From Anthoceros angustus (taxonomy: Eukaryota; Streptophyta; Anthocerotopsida; Anthocerotales; Anthocerotaceae), in contig MU008182.1 in NCBI GenBank assembly GCA_010909165.1, positions 868,001 to 932,000 of the forward strand: a stretch of DNA of 64,000 bases, in the 5' to 3' direction. The translations under genes were made by a program, and so were the position numbers. The notes beneath the pieces are model-generated. The model was not told the origin of the DNA and made no database searches. It was given only the letters and a program-made list of their open reading frames with translations. Shown here piece after piece: positions 61,713 through 64,000 of the stretch (the first letter of the stretch is position 1; every line of letters begins with the position of its first letter).

Positions 61713-64000
61713 GAGTATTATAACCTCACAATTGAACTAGATGTGAGATTTTGCATGGGCTGCAGAGTGGTATGTGTCAACGCGAATCGGCGCATCGCGA
61801 AGTTGGCGGCATCGTGGGGGCCCAACACACCATATAGTCATATCACTACCCAAGGTTATATTGAAGAATACAAAACACTCAACGAGTCATTGTCACTCTT
61901 ATTAAGAGTCAAATCTCAAGAATGCGTGATAGTATATATGTAATAAAGCAGAATGTTTCAACAACGCCCTCGCATCCAAACTGTGCACCACTAGCCTGAA
62001 CCCGTCCCCAACAAGGCCTCCAATATGCAAGCATTTTTTAAAAAGGAGCTCCTCAGTTAGCCTTTCCTGCACCATGCTCACCTTCATACCCAGCTACGGT
62101 CTCGGCCGAAGCCGTGCAAAATGCCGGAAAAACTCGGGGTCCCCAGCAATGATGAGGGCAACCGCCTCCTTGATTGCCACATGTTGACGGTTTGCACTTG
62201 CCCACAATGCCTTCTTCAGCAGCAGATAAGACCATCAACTCTGGGTTGCAGGCTTTCATGTCCGCCTTGAAGGCTTTTTTCATGAAAGTTGATCCCGGCG
62301 CATCTTGCCACACCTTGTGCACTCCGTCCACCTAGCTCCCAAGGGCGTGTGCGATAGTGGCTATGGTCATCGGGCATGACACTTGCACGGTCGCGAGCAC
62401 CATGTACACGAGGTAGCCAAAGAAGCGTGCATGGCACTCAAGGCCTGCGGGTTAGAATGAAAGGCCTGCAGTTAGCATCAGCATTTCACACGCACGCGCC
62501 TCACCACAGATTCACTCATCCGCGAGATCGACTTGCCCTTCTTGATGTGGTACTATGTCCCCGAGCCCCCAGGATTGTCCCTCACCTCGAACACGCAGTT
62601 GAGGAACATAGGGTTCTGCTAGAATTGCCGCCATGCCTCGCCGATGCAGCATCGAGTTGGCCCCCGGCGTCCACCGTCTCCGCCTCCGGCAGAGAACCCC
62701 TCCATGCCTCGTTGCGTACTGCACAGTGAACTGTGGAAACACACCCTTTCCCTCGCCATGTTCCTGGAAGAGTTCATACAAGGCGCCGCACTCACATCCA
62801 GCCTCTACCTGCGAGCTCCACCAAGTCAGGAAAGTAGCCGTGTCCGGCGAAGATTCTCGCCGGTCATATGGAGCAACGCAGGAGGAGTGTCATATCTTAC
62901 CTTCACCACAGTCCGCCTCTTACAGAGTCGATGCTGCGAAGACGTAGACCCGGCCTTGGATCTGGGGGCGATAGAGCCCGAGGACTTGCTGGAGACGTGG
63001 TCCACAACCAACTTGCGCCACTCCCTTGAGGAGGAGTTGCTACGCCTGCACGACCGTCACCGCCACTGGATGAGAGAGTGCGCCATGGCAGAAAGGAGCG
63101 TCTCTACTTGTGCGCAAGCGTTCGCAGCTCTCAGCCTAGAAGTGGCGCAAGTCACGCTTGCTAGCACCTCATGGCTGAAGCCAAAGATTAAGCTTTGGGC
63201 TTGCCACTCCTATCACCGGAGCCCAGGTAAGGACGAGGATGAGACCCAATGCTAGAGATAGTGTACCCATCTACAAAGAACGTTGTGAAGCATTATCCTT
63301 GCATTTGCACATCTAGATTTTGCAAAATAGGCGAGGTGGGCGTTTGCTATCCCGAAGCGATCCTTACGGGTCACACAAGTGAGTGGCTGTATATTAATAT
63401 TACGTAAATAGAAATAGATTTTAACTCACATCCTTGGTCACTTTTATGTTCTTCAATCTCTTGATTCGCGCGTGCGAAGTGCGAAGTAAGGTCTTCGCGG
63501 CATCTCATGTTCATAAAAGCTCCATGCCGGACTAGATGCACATGCCATGGATCCGTGGCATCTCATGGTCACAAAAGCCCTCATGCCCGAATGGTGGGCA
63601 TCTGCGAAGGGCACCACTACGTTGCGAGCGGTGCGCGAGAGAGAACTTTTTACAAGCGTGGAAAGCAAAATCGGTTTGGGGTGGTAAGCAGAAGAGCACC
63701 CCATCTGAGGTCTTATCCACTGTGATACGAGCGATGAGGTTCTTAGATCCGCTGAGCTACCTCAACACGAAGGATTTCGAATGCTGTGTGGAGGGAGAAA
63801 CTGTTCACATCCAAAAGAAGACGAACCTGTAGGTCAGCAGGTAGACATTTGGATTGTTAATGCTTACGCAGCAGCCTTGGTGGGCTGGATCATGCCATGG
63901 CAAGCAAGGGGTGCGCAAGAACTGGAAATCAGTGATGGAATCAAACTGAAGCTTGAAGACAGCCTGAAATGCATGGAATACTAGGCACTGTAAGTAGCCA
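61713..64000. other. Terminal region, no gene supported
   Basis: GC-rich stretch at 62050-63260 with medium-length frames on both strands (203 codons plus, 89-92 codons minus) that break often and match no family I know. Minus-strand pieces could be a decayed transposon gene. 63500-63610 has a loose direct repeat around catctcatg. Confidence 0.35.

Noticed and set aside
62644-63255. 203-codon plus-strand frame
   Set aside because: No family resemblance, and minus-strand frames there look equally plausible; left as unsupported.

Overview
The window is nuclear DNA of a land plant. Evidence: genes with short spliceable introns (about 80-135 bp), organelle-type pentatricopeptide repeat (PPR) genes of the plant PLS class in number, a plant-type OSB 'PDF' motif, a telo-box promoter element, a eukaryotic tRNA-Val(AAC) gene, and Ty1/copia and Ty3/gypsy LTR retrotransposons whose primer sites match initiator tRNA-Met. 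The long, homogeneous, intronless PLS-E PPR array and the compact introns suggest a seedless plant (lycophyte, hornwort, fern or moss grade). That placement is inference and I cannot name a species.

Layout. 1-3.1 kb is mostly non-coding with a weak hypothetical reading frame. 3.1-10.3 kb is a compact housekeeping block: a mitochondrial-type P-class PPR gene (-) shares a telo-box promoter region with a small DnaJ-type zinc-finger gene (+), which converges on a multi-C2H2 (U1/matrin-like) zinc-finger gene (-), followed by a four-exon aminoacylase-1/M20 peptidase gene (-) with a GC-AG intron. 10.7-13.4 kb is a PLS-E PPR gene with a broken DYW domain. 13.85-16.3 kb is a five-exon gene that joins an OSB-like PDF motif to a PLS PPR tract, the most unusual gene model here. 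17.0-17.4 kb is an inverted broken copy of part of the aminoacylase gene.

17.4-47 kb is a transposon nest. Two degenerate copia fragments (20.3-23.2 kb) precede a 22.6-kb gypsy element (23,541-46,145; target duplication CCTAC). A copia element A (26,542-43,553; target duplication TTGGC) is inserted in its RT/RNase H region, and a second copia element B (26,924-34,384; target duplication GATAC) is inserted in A. B and A both carry internal tandem duplications with short junction homologies. A solo LTR of the gypsy family (46,339-46,934; target duplication AAAAT) lies next to a tRNA-Val gene with an enlarged T-loop. The gypsy family and copia A have AG...CT LTR ends rather than TG...CA.

47.7-58.2 kb returns to genes: three further minus-strand PPR genes of the same subfamily and a 3' fragment of a fourth, with a divergent TRM13 tRNA 2'-O-methyltransferase gene between the first two. 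58.2-64 kb is decayed copia and gypsy remnants, inverted repeats, a 36-bp minisatellite and sequence in which I see no supportable gene.

Functionally, the PPR genes and the PDF-PPR fusion point to organellar RNA processing or editing. TRM13, aminoacylase and the zinc-finger proteins are unrelated housekeeping functions. All spliced models were built by eye from splice signals, reading phase and family resemblance, without transcript data.
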